Assembly: GCA_913055695.1 (NCBI GenBank)
Contig: CAJXKF010000008.1
Location: 1-64,000, forward strand
Direction of reading: 5' to 3'
Length of the DNA stretch: 64,000 bases
From: an uncultured Methylophaga sp.
GTDB lineage: Bacteria; Pseudomonadota; Gammaproteobacteria; Nitrosococcales; Methylophagaceae
A program made the translations under genes and the position numbers. Of this stretch, positions 45,453-54,232 are shown one piece after another (position 1 is the stretch's first letter; every line of letters begins with the position of its first letter). The notes under the pieces were generated by a model. That model made no database searches and was not told the DNA's origin. It saw only the letters and a program-made list of their open reading frames with translations.

Positions 45453-46107
45453 AGCTCACTCGATCCAGCTTGACCAGTACATTCTGAAGTTGACGTGTCA
45501 GCGCCGCGATTTCAGAGGGATCCAGCGGCTCCATATCAAAATCTGCTGTACGCAACAGCAGGTAATGCCCTCTGTCAGCTTGCTTTATCAAATAAGTCAA
45601 ACGCACCGCTTCCGGGGTAATCAGCAACTCCTTGGCGCGCTGATCGGCAAATATCGTTCTGACATCACTATCAATTTTTTGTAACACCGGGGCATTGCCA
45701 CGACTGACGTATCGGGCATGTTGCGGCCAGCTTTTCAAGGGCGTGATTTCACGGTCCCAGTTCCAGCCGGGGCTGAAGACATCACTGTTACTGGGTCTGA
45801 CCAGAATATCGAGACTGTCACTGGCATCATCAGGCCGCAGCATAGTAATGTGCAGCCACATGATCGGTAATTTACGCGCGGTCAGATTATCCACTTCCAG
45901 CCTGAGTGCCACGCTATGACCGGCAAAGTGTCCCAGCACATGGCGGAACCCAGCCCTGTCAGCGACACTATGTCTGATATTCAGCACTTTATGTGCCTCG
46001 TCAAATAAGGCGGCTCGATCCCCCACCACTTGACGGTGATGCCGGCGATACAACTGCCACAGGACAATGGCGAATACCAGACTGATAAAACTAATAAACA
46101 GTGTCAT
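45436..46107 (-). CDS. Hypothetical membrane-anchored protein
   Basis: A 223-residue protein with one N-terminal membrane helix (LFISFISLVFAIVLWQLY) and a soluble domain of mixed strands and helices (LFDEAHKVLNIRHSVADRAGF, VDNLTARKLPIMWLHITMLR, GWNWDREITPLKSWPQ). I recognise no family or active site. It follows the Usp terminator and precedes the small membrane protein by overlap. Confidence 0.7.
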   Translation of the reverse strand: MTLFISFISLVFAIVLWQLYRRHHRQVVGDRAALFDEAHKVLNIRHSVADRAGFRHVLGHFAGHSVALRLEVDNLTARKLPIMWLHITMLRPDDASDSLDILVRPSNSDVFSPGWNWDREITPLKSWPQHARYVSRGNAPVLQKIDSDVRTIFADQRAKELLITPEAVRLTYLIKQADRGHYLLLRTADFDMEPLDPSEIAALTRQLQNVLVKLDRVSYENAA

Positions 46108-46125
46108 TTTTGCCTCCTTATAACG

Positions 46126-46158
46126 GCAAAAAAAGCCCCGTAACCAGAGTTACGGGGC
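46126..46158 (-). terminator. Rho-independent terminator after usp
   Basis: GCCCCGTAAC pairs perfectly with GTTACGGGGC across a four-base loop, followed on the minus strand by seven T. Confidence 0.92.
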
Positions 46159-46164
46159 AAAAGG

Positions 46165-46593
46165 TCAACGCACGACCGTGACCGGACAATGCGCTTTGCT
46201 GATCACCTGCTCGGCAATCGAACCAAGCAGCGCCTTGGCGACACCGGTTCGTCCCACCGATCCTGTTATCACATGGTCATGATCATTGTGTTCGGCATAA
46301 TCAATGATCGCCTTGGCAATGTTATGACCGGGTACGGTGGTGCAGTAGACCGGCTCCAGATCCCGCTGATGCGCGCGTTCCATCGCATCATGCAGTTCCA
46401 TCTGGATCTGGTCATCTGCCGCCTTGAGCATGTTGGAGTTCCAGAAGTAAGTATGTGAAACATCCTCACCGGTAGGCATCACCACATGAATAAAGGTCAG
46501 CTCGGCATCCGCCAGTTTGGCCAGTTCAATAGCAAAGTCCACCGCCTTCTGAGCACTGCGGGAGCCATCGGTTGCACATAAAATCTTTTTCAT
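46165..46593 (-). CDS. Universal stress protein (UspA family)
   Basis: A 142-residue Usp-fold protein: MKKILCATDGSRSAQKAVDFAIELA at the start and the nucleotide-binding tail GSVGRTGVAKALLGSIAEQVISKAHCPVTVVR (G-x2-G-x9-G-S type). Start 46593 follows TTGAGGAGG. It is the last gene of the 48900-46165 membrane operon, 11 bp after the permease stop; Usp proteins often pair with transporters and bind ATP or AMP. Confidence 0.92.
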   Translation of the reverse strand: MKKILCATDGSRSAQKAVDFAIELAKLADAELTFIHVVMPTGEDVSHTYFWNSNMLKAADDQIQMELHDAMERAHQRDLEPVYCTTVPGHNIAKAIIDYAEHNDHDHVITGSVGRTGVAKALLGSIAEQVISKAHCPVTVVR

Positions 46594-46604
46594 GTCGATC
46601 CTCC

Positions 46605-47999
46605 TCAATAGCCTTTGGGCCGTGGCCACGGCATGGTGAACTGGTCACCACGTTTAACGAACTGATAACGACGCAGGACAAACCATACCGACGCAACGAT
46701 ATAGAAAGCCATGATCGACAGCAGTGAAGCACCGTAGCCCAGGAAGGTCGCGAAATAGACCACTGAACACAGCCCCAGCAATACCAGCGCCGGTATCGGG
46801 TGGAAGGGATGAATATAGCCACGCTTGATAACACCGAGTGGCCACATTTTTCTGAACTTCATCATATTGATTGACATGAAGGTGTAACCCAGCAGCCCCG
46901 ACAGGATCGAGAAGGTAATAACCTGATCCAGCAGACCGGTGAAGGCAAACGACACAGCAATCGGGATCAGGAAAATGATGGCCCGGAACGGCGTACGGTA
47001 ATGCGGGTGAATCGCGCCAAACCAGGTCGGCATGTAACGATCCCGTCCCATTGAGAACCAGGCCCGCGCTGCATCATTGATACAACCGTTGGCCGAAGCA
47101 ATCGCTGCGAACATGGTGCCGATGAACAACACCACCTGCAGGCTCGGATTACCGATAATCGAGGCCGCATCATACAGCGGTGTGGTTGCCTGACCCAGAT
47201 ACTGCCACGGCATCAGACCGGTCGAGACGTACCAGGTCAGCGTGGCTGCTACCAGCAGGGTCAGAATGCCGCCAATCGTACCCAGCGGAATGGCCCGGCC
47301 AGCGCTGCGTACCTCTTCGGCTGCCTGACAGGTCCCCTCGATACCAAGGTAATACCACATACCGAACTGCAAGGCCGCGACCACCCCGATCCAGCCATAA
47401 GGCAAGTCTGTCAGCAAATCACTGTGCTTTAATACACTCCCCGGGTTGAGCGGGTCGCTGCCGACAAACAGCGCAATAATGGCCAGAAAGGCAAACAGGG
47501 TAATGACAAAGTTCACCGTCAAGGTCATGAACACACCGCGGTAATTGAGCCAGGCCAAAAAGGCAATGGTCAGTACCACAAACGGCTGCGGATTCAAGCC
47601 TTCATAGCCGGTGGCTGCTGCGACTGCCGTCATCAAGTCACCGACAATCAAGGCATCAGCCGCCTCCAGCATGGTATAGGCCATCACCAGATACAGGCCG
47701 ACATTAAAGGCCATTAACGGGCCGATAATATGTTTGGCCTGCGTGTACTGACCACCCGCTGCCGCAACCGTTGAAGTCACTTCCGAGTCGATCATGGCGA
47801 CGCAGCTATAAAGCAGACCGATCACCCAGCAGGCAATCAGCGCACCATAGGCACCGCCTTTAGCGACCGAGAAGTTCCAGCCCATGAACTCACCGACCAG
47901 TACAATCCCAACCCCCAAAGCCCAGACATGAAACGGGTTGAGCACCTTGAACATTGAGATGCGTTGTACATTTTCTGCACTTGTTGATTCTGCCGTCAT
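46605..47999 (-). CDS. APC-superfamily permease
   Basis: A 464-residue permease with about 12 helices: VWALGVGIVLVGEFMGWNFSVAKGGAYG in the first helices and WYYLGIEGTCQAAEEVRSAGRAIPLG in the middle resemble the ethanolamine/amine-type APC members. Its start codon overlaps the stop of a 59-residue membrane protein. Being in a unit just downstream of mgsABC points to methylamine or related amine uptake; by association only. Confidence 0.87.
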   Translation of the reverse strand: MTAESTSAENVQRISMFKVLNPFHVWALGVGIVLVGEFMGWNFSVAKGGAYGALIACWVIGLLYSCVAMIDSEVTSTVAAAGGQYTQAKHIIGPLMAFNVGLYLVMAYTMLEAADALIVGDLMTAVAAATGYEGLNPQPFVVLTIAFLAWLNYRGVFMTLTVNFVITLFAFLAIIALFVGSDPLNPGSVLKHSDLLTDLPYGWIGVVAALQFGMWYYLGIEGTCQAAEEVRSAGRAIPLGTIGGILTLLVAATLTWYVSTGLMPWQYLGQATTPLYDAASIIGNPSLQVVLFIGTMFAAIASANGCINDAARAWFSMGRDRYMPTWFGAIHPHYRTPFRAIIFLIPIAVSFAFTGLLDQVITFSILSGLLGYTFMSINMMKFRKMWPLGVIKRGYIHPFHPIPALVLLGLCSVVYFATFLGYGASLLSIMAFYIVASVWFVLRRYQFVKRGDQFTMPWPRPKGY

Positions 48000-48175
48000 C
48001 GCACGCCCTCCTCTTCTTTGATCTGTTCGAGCAACTCATCGGCCCCTTCACGGGAGCTCACCAGCAGCTCTTCATCAAACTCGCGCGATACGCTGATGGC
48101 ATCGGCCAGAATCCACAACAGCAGCAGCCCGGAGATAATCCAGGCGGCGTAACTTAAAATATCCCACCAAATCAT
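47996..48175 (-). CDS. Small single-helix membrane protein, 59 aa
   Basis: A short frame with GGAGG 8 bases before ATG, coding for MIWWDILSYAAWIISGLLLL, a hydrophobic helix, followed by an acidic amphipathic tail (SREFDEELLVSSREGADELL, EQIKEEEGVR). Both ends overlap neighbours by ATGA junctions: its start with the 136-residue gene and its stop with the permease. Such coupling argues that it is real and may be a small subunit of the transporter. Confidence 0.8.
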   Translation of the reverse strand: MIWWDILSYAAWIISGLLLLWILADAISVSREFDEELLVSSREGADELLEQIKEEEGVR

Positions 48176-48582
48176 TGTCTTGCCTCCGCATCTGGTTGCT
48201 TGTTTGCCCCATTGAACTTCTCATGGATAACTTCGCGGTATTGTTTGTTGGAAACCCGAAGCACAAAAAAGAAGTAACCGATAATGACCAGTGCGGTAAT
48301 GGCCAGCATCAGCGGATCGATGGTGTAATCAAACTTGTTGTTGATGATGTCAGCAGCTGATGCCGGGTCATGCCCGAGCTTTTGCCACTGTTCCTGTTCA
48401 ACGGCGGAGACGCCCAGCGCTTCCCAGGTATAGGACTGGACTTGGGCTGTTTCTTCGACTGACTTGACGTCAGATTCCAGAAACAGGGGGATATACAGAC
48501 TGACGTAAACTAGGACCAGGATAAACAGGCTGTCGAACAACTGACCCCGTTTAGCTTGGATCTTGGGTATATAGTTGGACAT
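48172..48582 (-). CDS. Membrane protein, 136 aa, transporter-cluster
   Basis: A protein with two membrane helices (LFDSLFILVLVYVSLYIPLFL and LMLAITALVIIGYFFFVLRV) flanking a polar loop of about 60 residues (EETAQVQSYTWEALGVSAVE). GAGG precedes the ATG. It lies 12 bp after the 101-residue gene and overlaps the 59-residue gene. No family recognised; the layout suggests an accessory subunit for the permease downstream. Confidence 0.78.
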   Translation of the reverse strand: MSNYIPKIQAKRGQLFDSLFILVLVYVSLYIPLFLESDVKSVEETAQVQSYTWEALGVSAVEQEQWQKLGHDPASAADIINNKFDYTIDPLMLAITALVIIGYFFFVLRVSNKQYREVIHEKFNGANKQPDAEARQ

Positions 48583-48594
48583 GGCATTTCCTCA

Positions 48595-48900
48595 TTAATT
48601 GACTTTTGCATCGTTTTTGGCTGCCCGGTTCTCATCCAGATGCTTGATATCCAATCCATAGATAAAGGCCTTATCTTCCGCGTAATGGCGAGTCATTGAC
48701 CCGACAGAAGCGGTGTTGAAAAGCACCAGAAAGCCACTTGAAATAATGAGTACCCATTGAATGATGGGATCATCGACGATGTTTAAGATACTAATGAGGA
48801 CGAAGCCCACAGCCAGCCAGATCAGAATGATGTCCGACCAGGCCATGATACAGTCCCGTACATACATGTTATGTATGCGTTTTTTTAAATTATTATTCAT
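48595..48900 (-). CDS. Membrane protein, 101 aa, transporter-cluster
   Basis: A protein with two helices (IILIWLAVGFVLISILNIV and WVLIISSGFLVLFNTASVG) and a charged tail (KAFIYGLDIKHLDENRAAKN). GAGAGG lies before the ATG. It opens the unit of three small membrane proteins, a permease and usp. Position after mgsC, separated by a long terminator hairpin, suggests co-regulation with or partial read-through from the NMG operon. Confidence 0.78.
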   Translation of the reverse strand: MNNNLKKRIHNMYVRDCIMAWSDIILIWLAVGFVLISILNIVDDPIIQWVLIISSGFLVLFNTASVGSMTRHYAEDKAFIYGLDIKHLDENRAAKNDAKVN

Positions 48901-48967
48901 GGTTAATTTCCTCTCTCTTGCTTAATTGATTGAACTACACGGATTCCTCCTCAGGATTGAAAATGCA

Positions 48968-49060
48968 AAAAAGATAAGGGCCGATACCACGCTGAAAGAC
49001 GCACTTGATGACGGGGTAAGGATCACAAGTGAATTCATTCTTTGCAGTACCGGCCCTTAT
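48968..49060 (-). terminator. Long terminator/attenuator hairpin after mgsC
   Basis: ATAAGGGCCG (minus strand, 49060-49051) pairs with CGGCCCTTAT (48983-48974), followed by CTTTTTT. The 67-nt interior contains further nested pairing, CACTTG with CAAGTG and AAAGA with TCTTT. It separates the NMG operon from the downstream membrane genes and could allow partial read-through. Confidence 0.78.
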
Positions 49061-49085
49061 TTCGATCGCTCGTTAAAAACGGGGC

Positions 49086-50420
49086 TTAGAAGGTCTGTTG
49101 CTGACCGGGAATCCAGCTGGTGCCGGCCAGTGGTACACGGGCCATCGCAGCAGATTCAACAGTCAGGGCAACCAGATCTTCCGGTTCCAGGTTACGCAGG
49201 TCGTTCTTACCACAGGCACGGGCCAGGGTTTGCGCTTCCAGGGTTAAAACACGCAGGTAGTTCGCCAGACGACGGCCACCTTCAATCGGGTCAAAGCGTT
49301 TCATCAGCTCAGGATCCTGGGTTGAAATACCGGCTGGATCTCGACCTTCATGCCAGTCATCATAAGAACCGGCTGTCGATCCCAGTTTCTGGTACTCGTC
49401 TTCCCATTTCGGATCGTTGTCACCCAGTGCGACCATCGCAGCGGTACCAATCGCGACTGCATCCGCACCCAGCGCCATACACTTGGCGACGTCGGCACCG
49501 TTACGGATACCACCGGATACAATCAGCTGTACCTTGCGGTGCATGCCCATTTCCTGCAGTGCCTGTACGGCTTGCGGGATGGCGGCCATGGTCGGAATAC
49601 CGACGTGTTCGATAAACACGTCCTGAGTTGCTGCGGTACCGCCCTGCATACCGTCGACGACGATAACGTCTGCGCCGGCTTTGACCGCCAGTTTCACATC
49701 ATAGTAAGTGCGGGTGGCACCAACCTTGATGTAGATAGGCACCTGCCAGTCGGTGATTTCACGCAGTTCCTTGATTTTGATTTCAAGATCATCAGGACCG
49801 GTCCAGTCAGGGTGACGACAGGCAGAGCGCTGATCCACGCCTTTCGGCAAAGTACGCATCTTGGCCACACGATCGGTGATCTTCTGACCCAGCAGCATAC
49901 CGCCACCGCCCGGTTTGGCACCCTGACCCAGAACCACTTCGATGGCATCAGCTTTACGCAGATCATCAGGGTTCATGCCGTAACGTGATGGCAGATACTG
50001 ATAGACCAGCTTGGTCGACTGACCACGCTCTTCCGGGGTCATACCACCGTCACCGGTGGTGGTTGAGGTACCGACAGCAGAGGCACCACGACCCAGCGCT
50101 TCTTTGGCATAGGCAGACAGCGCGCCGAAGCTCATACCGGCAATCGTAATCGGGATTTCCAGCTCGATAGGTTTCTTGGCAAAACGGTTACCGAGGGTCA
50201 CCGTGGTATTGCATTTTTCACGATAGCCTTCCAGCGGGTAACGCGACATACTCGCGCCCAGGAACAGCAGATCGTCAAAGTGCGGCAGCTTGCGCTTGGC
50301 ACCGGCGCCGCGGATATCGTAAATACCGGTATCGGCAGCGCGACGGATTTCAGCCATCGTCAAACGGTCAAATGTCGCTGACTCGCGCGGTACGGTCATG
50401 TATTTTCTTTTTTCAGTCAT
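49086..50420 (-). CDS. mgsC: N-methylglutamate synthase subunit C (FMN glutamate-synthase-like)
   Basis: A 444-residue protein matching the FMN-binding domain of glutamate synthase: GMSFGALSAYAKEALGRGASAVGTSTTTGDGGM, GAKPGGGGMLLGQKI, IKVGATRTYYDVKLAVKAGADVIVVDGMQGGTAATQ and LIVSGGIRNGADVAKCMALGADAVAIG. Cysteines CMALGA and CGKN lie near the C-terminus. With MgsA and MgsB it forms N-methylglutamate synthase. Last gene of mgdABCD-gmaS-mgsABC. Confidence 0.93.
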   Translation of the reverse strand: MTEKRKYMTVPRESATFDRLTMAEIRRAADTGIYDIRGAGAKRKLPHFDDLLFLGASMSRYPLEGYREKCNTTVTLGNRFAKKPIELEIPITIAGMSFGALSAYAKEALGRGASAVGTSTTTGDGGMTPEERGQSTKLVYQYLPSRYGMNPDDLRKADAIEVVLGQGAKPGGGGMLLGQKITDRVAKMRTLPKGVDQRSACRHPDWTGPDDLEIKIKELREITDWQVPIYIKVGATRTYYDVKLAVKAGADVIVVDGMQGGTAATQDVFIEHVGIPTMAAIPQAVQALQEMGMHRKVQLIVSGGIRNGADVAKCMALGADAVAIGTAAMVALGDNDPKWEDEYQKLGSTAGSYDDWHEGRDPAGISTQDPELMKRFDPIEGGRRLANYLRVLTLEAQTLARACGKNDLRNLEPEDLVALTVESAAMARVPLAGTSWIPGQQQTF

Positions 50421-50445
50421 TTCTAATTCCTCGCAATATCAGCAA

Positions 50446-51186
50446 TTAATAAGAGCCAGCGTTATCAACTTTGAAGTTGTAAAGCTGTCTGGCAGAGCCG
50501 TAGCGTTTGAAATCTCTCGGGTCCTGATCGGTCACACCGGCGCGTTCAAACAGTTCGGTCAGTTCCTCGATGTGTTCGGCCCGCATTTCTTTTTCAATGC
50601 AGTCCGCACCCAGAGATTTCACGCTGCCTTTGACATAGATGTGGGCTTCATAGAGTGAGTCGCCCAGCGCCTCACCGGCGTCACCGCACACGGCCAGCAC
50701 ACCGGCCTGTCCCATAAAGCAGCTCATATGTCCGACGCTGCCTTTAACCAGGATGTCGACACCTTTCATGGAAATACCACAGCGGGAACCGGCATCACCT
50801 TCAATCACCAGCAGACCACCATGTGCAGTCGCACCGGCTGCTGATGAAGCATTGCCTTTAACACGAACCAGACCTGACATCATGTTTTCCGCGACGCCCT
50901 GACCGGTGTGGCCGTGAATGGTGATTTCGGCTTCCTGGTTCATGCCGGCGCAGTAGTAACCGGCCGGACCGTGGATATCAATTTTCAGTTTCTGATTAAC
51001 ACCCACCGCCAGGTTATGGTGGCCTTTCGGGTTAAGCACATCCCATTTTTCGATGGTCATTTCTTTGTGTTGATCGTGCAGTGCCTGGTTCAGGTCACGC
51101 ACCGTCTGTACCGCCAGGTCAACGGTACCCACTCCGTTGATGGTTTCGAATGCAGCGGTTTGTTCTGCTAAGTTGTTTGTACTCAT
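50446..51186 (-). CDS. mgsB: N-methylglutamate synthase subunit B (GXGXG domain)
   Basis: A 246-residue protein that is a stand-alone version of the glutamate synthase C-terminal right-handed beta helix, with regularly spaced glycine repeats (GPAGYYCAGMNQEAEITIHGHTGQGVAENM, GLLVIEGDAGSRCGISMKGVDILVKGSVGHMSCFMGQAGVLAVCGDAGE). It is a structural subunit holding the MgsA and MgsC domains together. 25 bp separate it from mgsC. Confidence 0.92.
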   Translation of the reverse strand: MSTNNLAEQTAAFETINGVGTVDLAVQTVRDLNQALHDQHKEMTIEKWDVLNPKGHHNLAVGVNQKLKIDIHGPAGYYCAGMNQEAEITIHGHTGQGVAENMMSGLVRVKGNASSAAGATAHGGLLVIEGDAGSRCGISMKGVDILVKGSVGHMSCFMGQAGVLAVCGDAGEALGDSLYEAHIYVKGSVKSLGADCIEKEMRAEHIEELTELFERAGVTDQDPRDFKRYGSARQLYNFKVDNAGSY

Positions 51187-51209
51187 TATCTTCTCCTAAT
51201 CACCAAGTC

Positions 51210-52112
51210 TTAGTTGCCATTACGTTCCCAGACATAGATGCGCGCCGGTTCCGGTTCCCAGACCTTGGCGTCTTCGATACCGGGCAGCGTGGTCAGCGCC
51301 TGATATTCGGAGGCCATCGCCACATAATCATCGGTTTCAGCAATGACGGCGGGTTTACAGGCAATCGGATCACGCACCACGGCAAAACCGTCTTTGGTGC
51401 CAATCGTTAAGGTGTAAAAACCGTCCAGTGTTTTCAGCGCGTTCTCGAGTGCTTCGTTCAGAGAATCACCCTGCTCCAGACGGTAGGTCAGATAACCTGC
51501 CGCGACTTCGGTATCGTTTTCGGTATTGAATTCAATACCTTCACGTTGCAGCTCTTTACGCAGACGGTTGTGGTTGGAAAAAGAACCGTTATGTACCAGG
51601 CACAGATCCAGACCGGTTGAGAAAGGATGGCTGCCTGCCATGGTCACAGCAGATTCTGTTGCCATACGGGTATGACCAACGATATGGCTGCCTTTCATAT
51701 TACCGAGGTTGAACATATCGACGATACGCTCGGGCAGACCGACTTCTTTGAGGATCTCGATAGATTTACCCGAGCTCATGATCAGCACGTCGTCATGGTT
51801 TTCTTCCAGGTACTCTTCGACTTTTTCCGCATCAACGCCGACTTTGAACACAGCGACTTTGCTGTTCTGGAACCAGTTCACTTTGGTATCCAGGGCTTTC
51901 TCGATGTCTTTGGCCAGAGCTGCCCAGTCGTAGTTTTCGTCTTCATGACGCAAGGTCAGTTTGATGCCGTCTTCGACCGCATCACCGTAGACCGCAAAAC
52001 CGGCACTGTCGGGACCGCGTTCGGTCATCGCAATCAGCATCGGTGCGAACAGTTTGCCCAGTTCGCTCTCGTATTTATCGTTTTTCAGATAAAGACCAAC
52101 GATTCCACACAT
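51210..52112 (-). CDS. mgsA: N-methylglutamate synthase subunit A (class II amidotransferase)
   Basis: A 300-residue glutaminase-like domain with the nucleophile Cys2 after the initiator (MCGIVGLYLKND), then MTERGPDSAGFAVYG, RMATESAVTMAGSHPFSTGLDLCLVHNGSFSNHN and ENDTEVAAGYL. In NMG synthase it is thought to release methylamine from gamma-glutamylmethylamide for transfer to the FMN subunit. Follows gmaS by 36 bp. Confidence 0.92.
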   Translation of the reverse strand: MCGIVGLYLKNDKYESELGKLFAPMLIAMTERGPDSAGFAVYGDAVEDGIKLTLRHEDENYDWAALAKDIEKALDTKVNWFQNSKVAVFKVGVDAEKVEEYLEENHDDVLIMSSGKSIEILKEVGLPERIVDMFNLGNMKGSHIVGHTRMATESAVTMAGSHPFSTGLDLCLVHNGSFSNHNRLRKELQREGIEFNTENDTEVAAGYLTYRLEQGDSLNEALENALKTLDGFYTLTIGTKDGFAVVRDPIACKPAVIAETDDYVAMASEYQALTTLPGIEDAKVWEPEPARIYVWERNGN

Positions 52113-52148
52113 AAGATTTCTCCTAAAAAACGCCTCTCAGGCGGAGTA

Positions 52149-53519
52149 TTAATAAAACTCAACGTAGCGGTTGATTTCCCAATCGGAGACATGACGCATG
52201 TACTCCACCCATTCCATGTGTTTCAGTTCCAGAAACTCTTTGGCAAGTCCTTCACCGAGTGCTCCTTTGACGACATCGTCTTTCTCCAGTGCCAGCAAGG
52301 CTTCATGGAGGTTTTGCGGCAGGATGCCGATACCGTTTTGTTCCAGCTCAGCCGGGCTCATGTCATACAGGTTGCTGTCATGACCTTTACCCGGTTCCAA
52401 TTCACGTTCCACACCGTCAAGACCGGCAGCAATAGCTGCAGCCGCAGTCAGGTATGGGTTACAGGTACCATCCGGCAGACGCAGCTCAATACGGCCGTAG
52501 GGAATACGAACCATGGTTGAACGGTTGTTGTTGCCGTAGGAAATATAGGCAGGTGCCCAGGTTGCACCGGACAGTGAACGACCCACGACCAGGCGTTTGT
52601 ATGAATTCACGGTCGGGGCCGCAATCGCAGTCAGTGCAGGAGCATGCTCCAGGATGCCGGCCATGAAGTGGTAGGCCATCTTGGACAAACCAAGACCATT
52701 GGGATCGCTGTCATCATGGAACAGACTCTTCTCACCATCGCCGATAGACATATGCATGTGCATGCCATTACCCGGACGGTTGCTGAACGGTTTCGACATG
52801 AATGAGCAAATCATGCCCATTTCATTGGCGATTTCACTGGCACCCATCTTGAACAGGATGTAATCATCCGCGCTCTTCAGGCAGTCAGCATAGGTATAGT
52901 TGATTTCGAACTGACCGTTAGCATCTTCATGGTCAATCTGGTAAATATCCAGACCGACCTGAATCAGGGCTTCGGTCATTTTTTCCAGGTATTCGCCCTG
53001 ACGCTTGATGCCTTTATAGTCATAACAAGGCTTTTGCAGGGTGTCGGTCACATCACAGGGTGACAGTTGACCGGTGACCGCATCTTTTTTCAGCAGGGAG
53101 AATTCCGGCTCCAGACCGGTGTAGAGGATCCAGCCTTTTTCTTCCAGACGTTTGATCTGCTTTTTCAGCACGACGCGGCTGTCATGGTCGTATGGCTGAC
53201 CATTGACATGACCGTCACAGATAATGCGGGCATAGCCTGGCTGCCAGGGCAGCAGCGTCAGTGTGCTTAAATCACCGACTGCCATATAGTCGGGGCCATT
53301 CGGTGCAATACCCATACCCCAGATAGCGCCCCCGGCAAAGCCGGCACCGTTGCTGGTAATGTCTTCCAGATGTGACGCGGGTACTGATTTAACCTTGGCG
53401 ACACCGTGAATATCGACAAACTGAGCCAACACGTATTTCACGTCGTTGTCTTTCAGAAACTTCTTGGCCTGCTCGATTTGGGCTGACTCCAGAAGTGAGT
53501 CGTTGTGTTCGTATTTCAT
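52149..53519 (-). CDS. gmaS: Gamma-glutamylmethylamide synthetase
   Basis: A 456-residue glutamine-synthetase-fold enzyme. GS motifs are visible: [29 protein letters not shown] (metal Glu), [46 protein letters not shown] and [15 protein letters not shown]. It joins methylamine to glutamate with ATP. It is placed between mgdD and mgsA, the standard setting of gmaS; ordinary GlnA would be expected near ntrBC instead. Confidence 0.93.
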   Translation of the reverse strand: MKYEHNDSLLESAQIEQAKKFLKDNDVKYVLAQFVDIHGVAKVKSVPASHLEDITSNGAGFAGGAIWGMGIAPNGPDYMAVGDLSTLTLLPWQPGYARIICDGHVNGQPYDHDSRVVLKKQIKRLEEKGWILYTGLEPEFSLLKKDAVTGQLSPCDVTDTLQKPCYDYKGIKRQGEYLEKMTEALIQVGLDIYQIDHEDANGQFEINYTYADCLKSADDYILFKMGASEIANEMGMICSFMSKPFSNRPGNGMHMHMSIGDGEKSLFHDDSDPNGLGLSKMAYHFMAGILEHAPALTAIAAPTVNSYKRLVVGRSLSGATWAPAYISYGNNNRSTMVRIPYGRIELRLPDGTCNPYLTAAAAIAAGLDGVERELEPGKGHDSNLYDMSPAELEQNGIGILPQNLHEALLALEKDDVVKGALGEGLAKEFLELKHMEWVEYMRHVSDWEINRYVEFY

Positions 53520-53557
53520 GAGCTCTTTCCTTCTGTTTATAAAAACAGCGTTGGTGA

Positions 53558-54232
53558 TTAAGTAAGCGAGTAATAAAAGTTGAAACCGACCGGACCGCCG
53601 CCCTGCTCTTCAATGATGCCAAGCAGGGTTTTCCACAAATAAGGGCCGAAGGTTCCGTCACACCAGATGCGATAAACAGATTGGCCGTTAAGCGTCTGCT
53701 TCAGCAGCGTTGCCGATACACCGGCGATGACAGTCATGACCAGACGATTTTCTTCCAAGGTGGCGCCGTCCAAATCGATGGCACACACTTCAGAGAACAA
53801 GGCTGGGGTCAGCTCACCGCTGACAATAAAAGCCGCGTCATTGCGCATCACTTTATGCACACCGCCTTGATTCACGGCGGTGTCGTTGAGCGTACGGGTG
53901 AGATCGTTTTCCGGCCGGTCTTCCAGCAGAAACTCGGTATTACCCAGACGCATCACCAGACTGCCGTTATCCTGCGGCGTCCAGCTGTTAGTGGTTTCAG
54001 GCAGCTTGATTCCTGCTGTCTGCAACCAGTTGGCAGCCTGCGGCCCTTTCACACCAAAACGGTTGAGATTACTGACATCGCAGATACTCAATGTCTTGTT
54101 GCGTGAGGCTTCCACGTCGGCTGCATCAAAGCTCAAAGCAGTCTCCATGCCATTGACCTCCCCGCTGACCGGTTTCCTTAATGCATGAGCAAAGGCCACC
54201 GGACTCATTAATACGGCGTCTTGCATGTTCAC
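53558..54232 (-). CDS. mgdD: N-methylglutamate dehydrogenase subunit D (SoxG-like)
   Basis: A 224-residue protein resembling the gamma subunit of heterotetrameric sarcosine oxidase, itself GcvT-like ([38 protein letters not shown]-type C-terminal pattern, [17 protein letters not shown]). It overlaps mgdC by 4 bp. It completes the four-subunit dehydrogenase. Confidence 0.88.
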   Translation of the reverse strand: MNMQDAVLMSPVAFAHALRKPVSGEVNGMETALSFDAADVEASRNKTLSICDVSNLNRFGVKGPQAANWLQTAGIKLPETTNSWTPQDNGSLVMRLGNTEFLLEDRPENDLTRTLNDTAVNQGGVHKVMRNDAAFIVSGELTPALFSEVCAIDLDGATLEENRLVMTVIAGVSATLLKQTLNGQSVYRIWCDGTFGPYLWKTLLGIIEEQGGGPVGFNFYYSLT

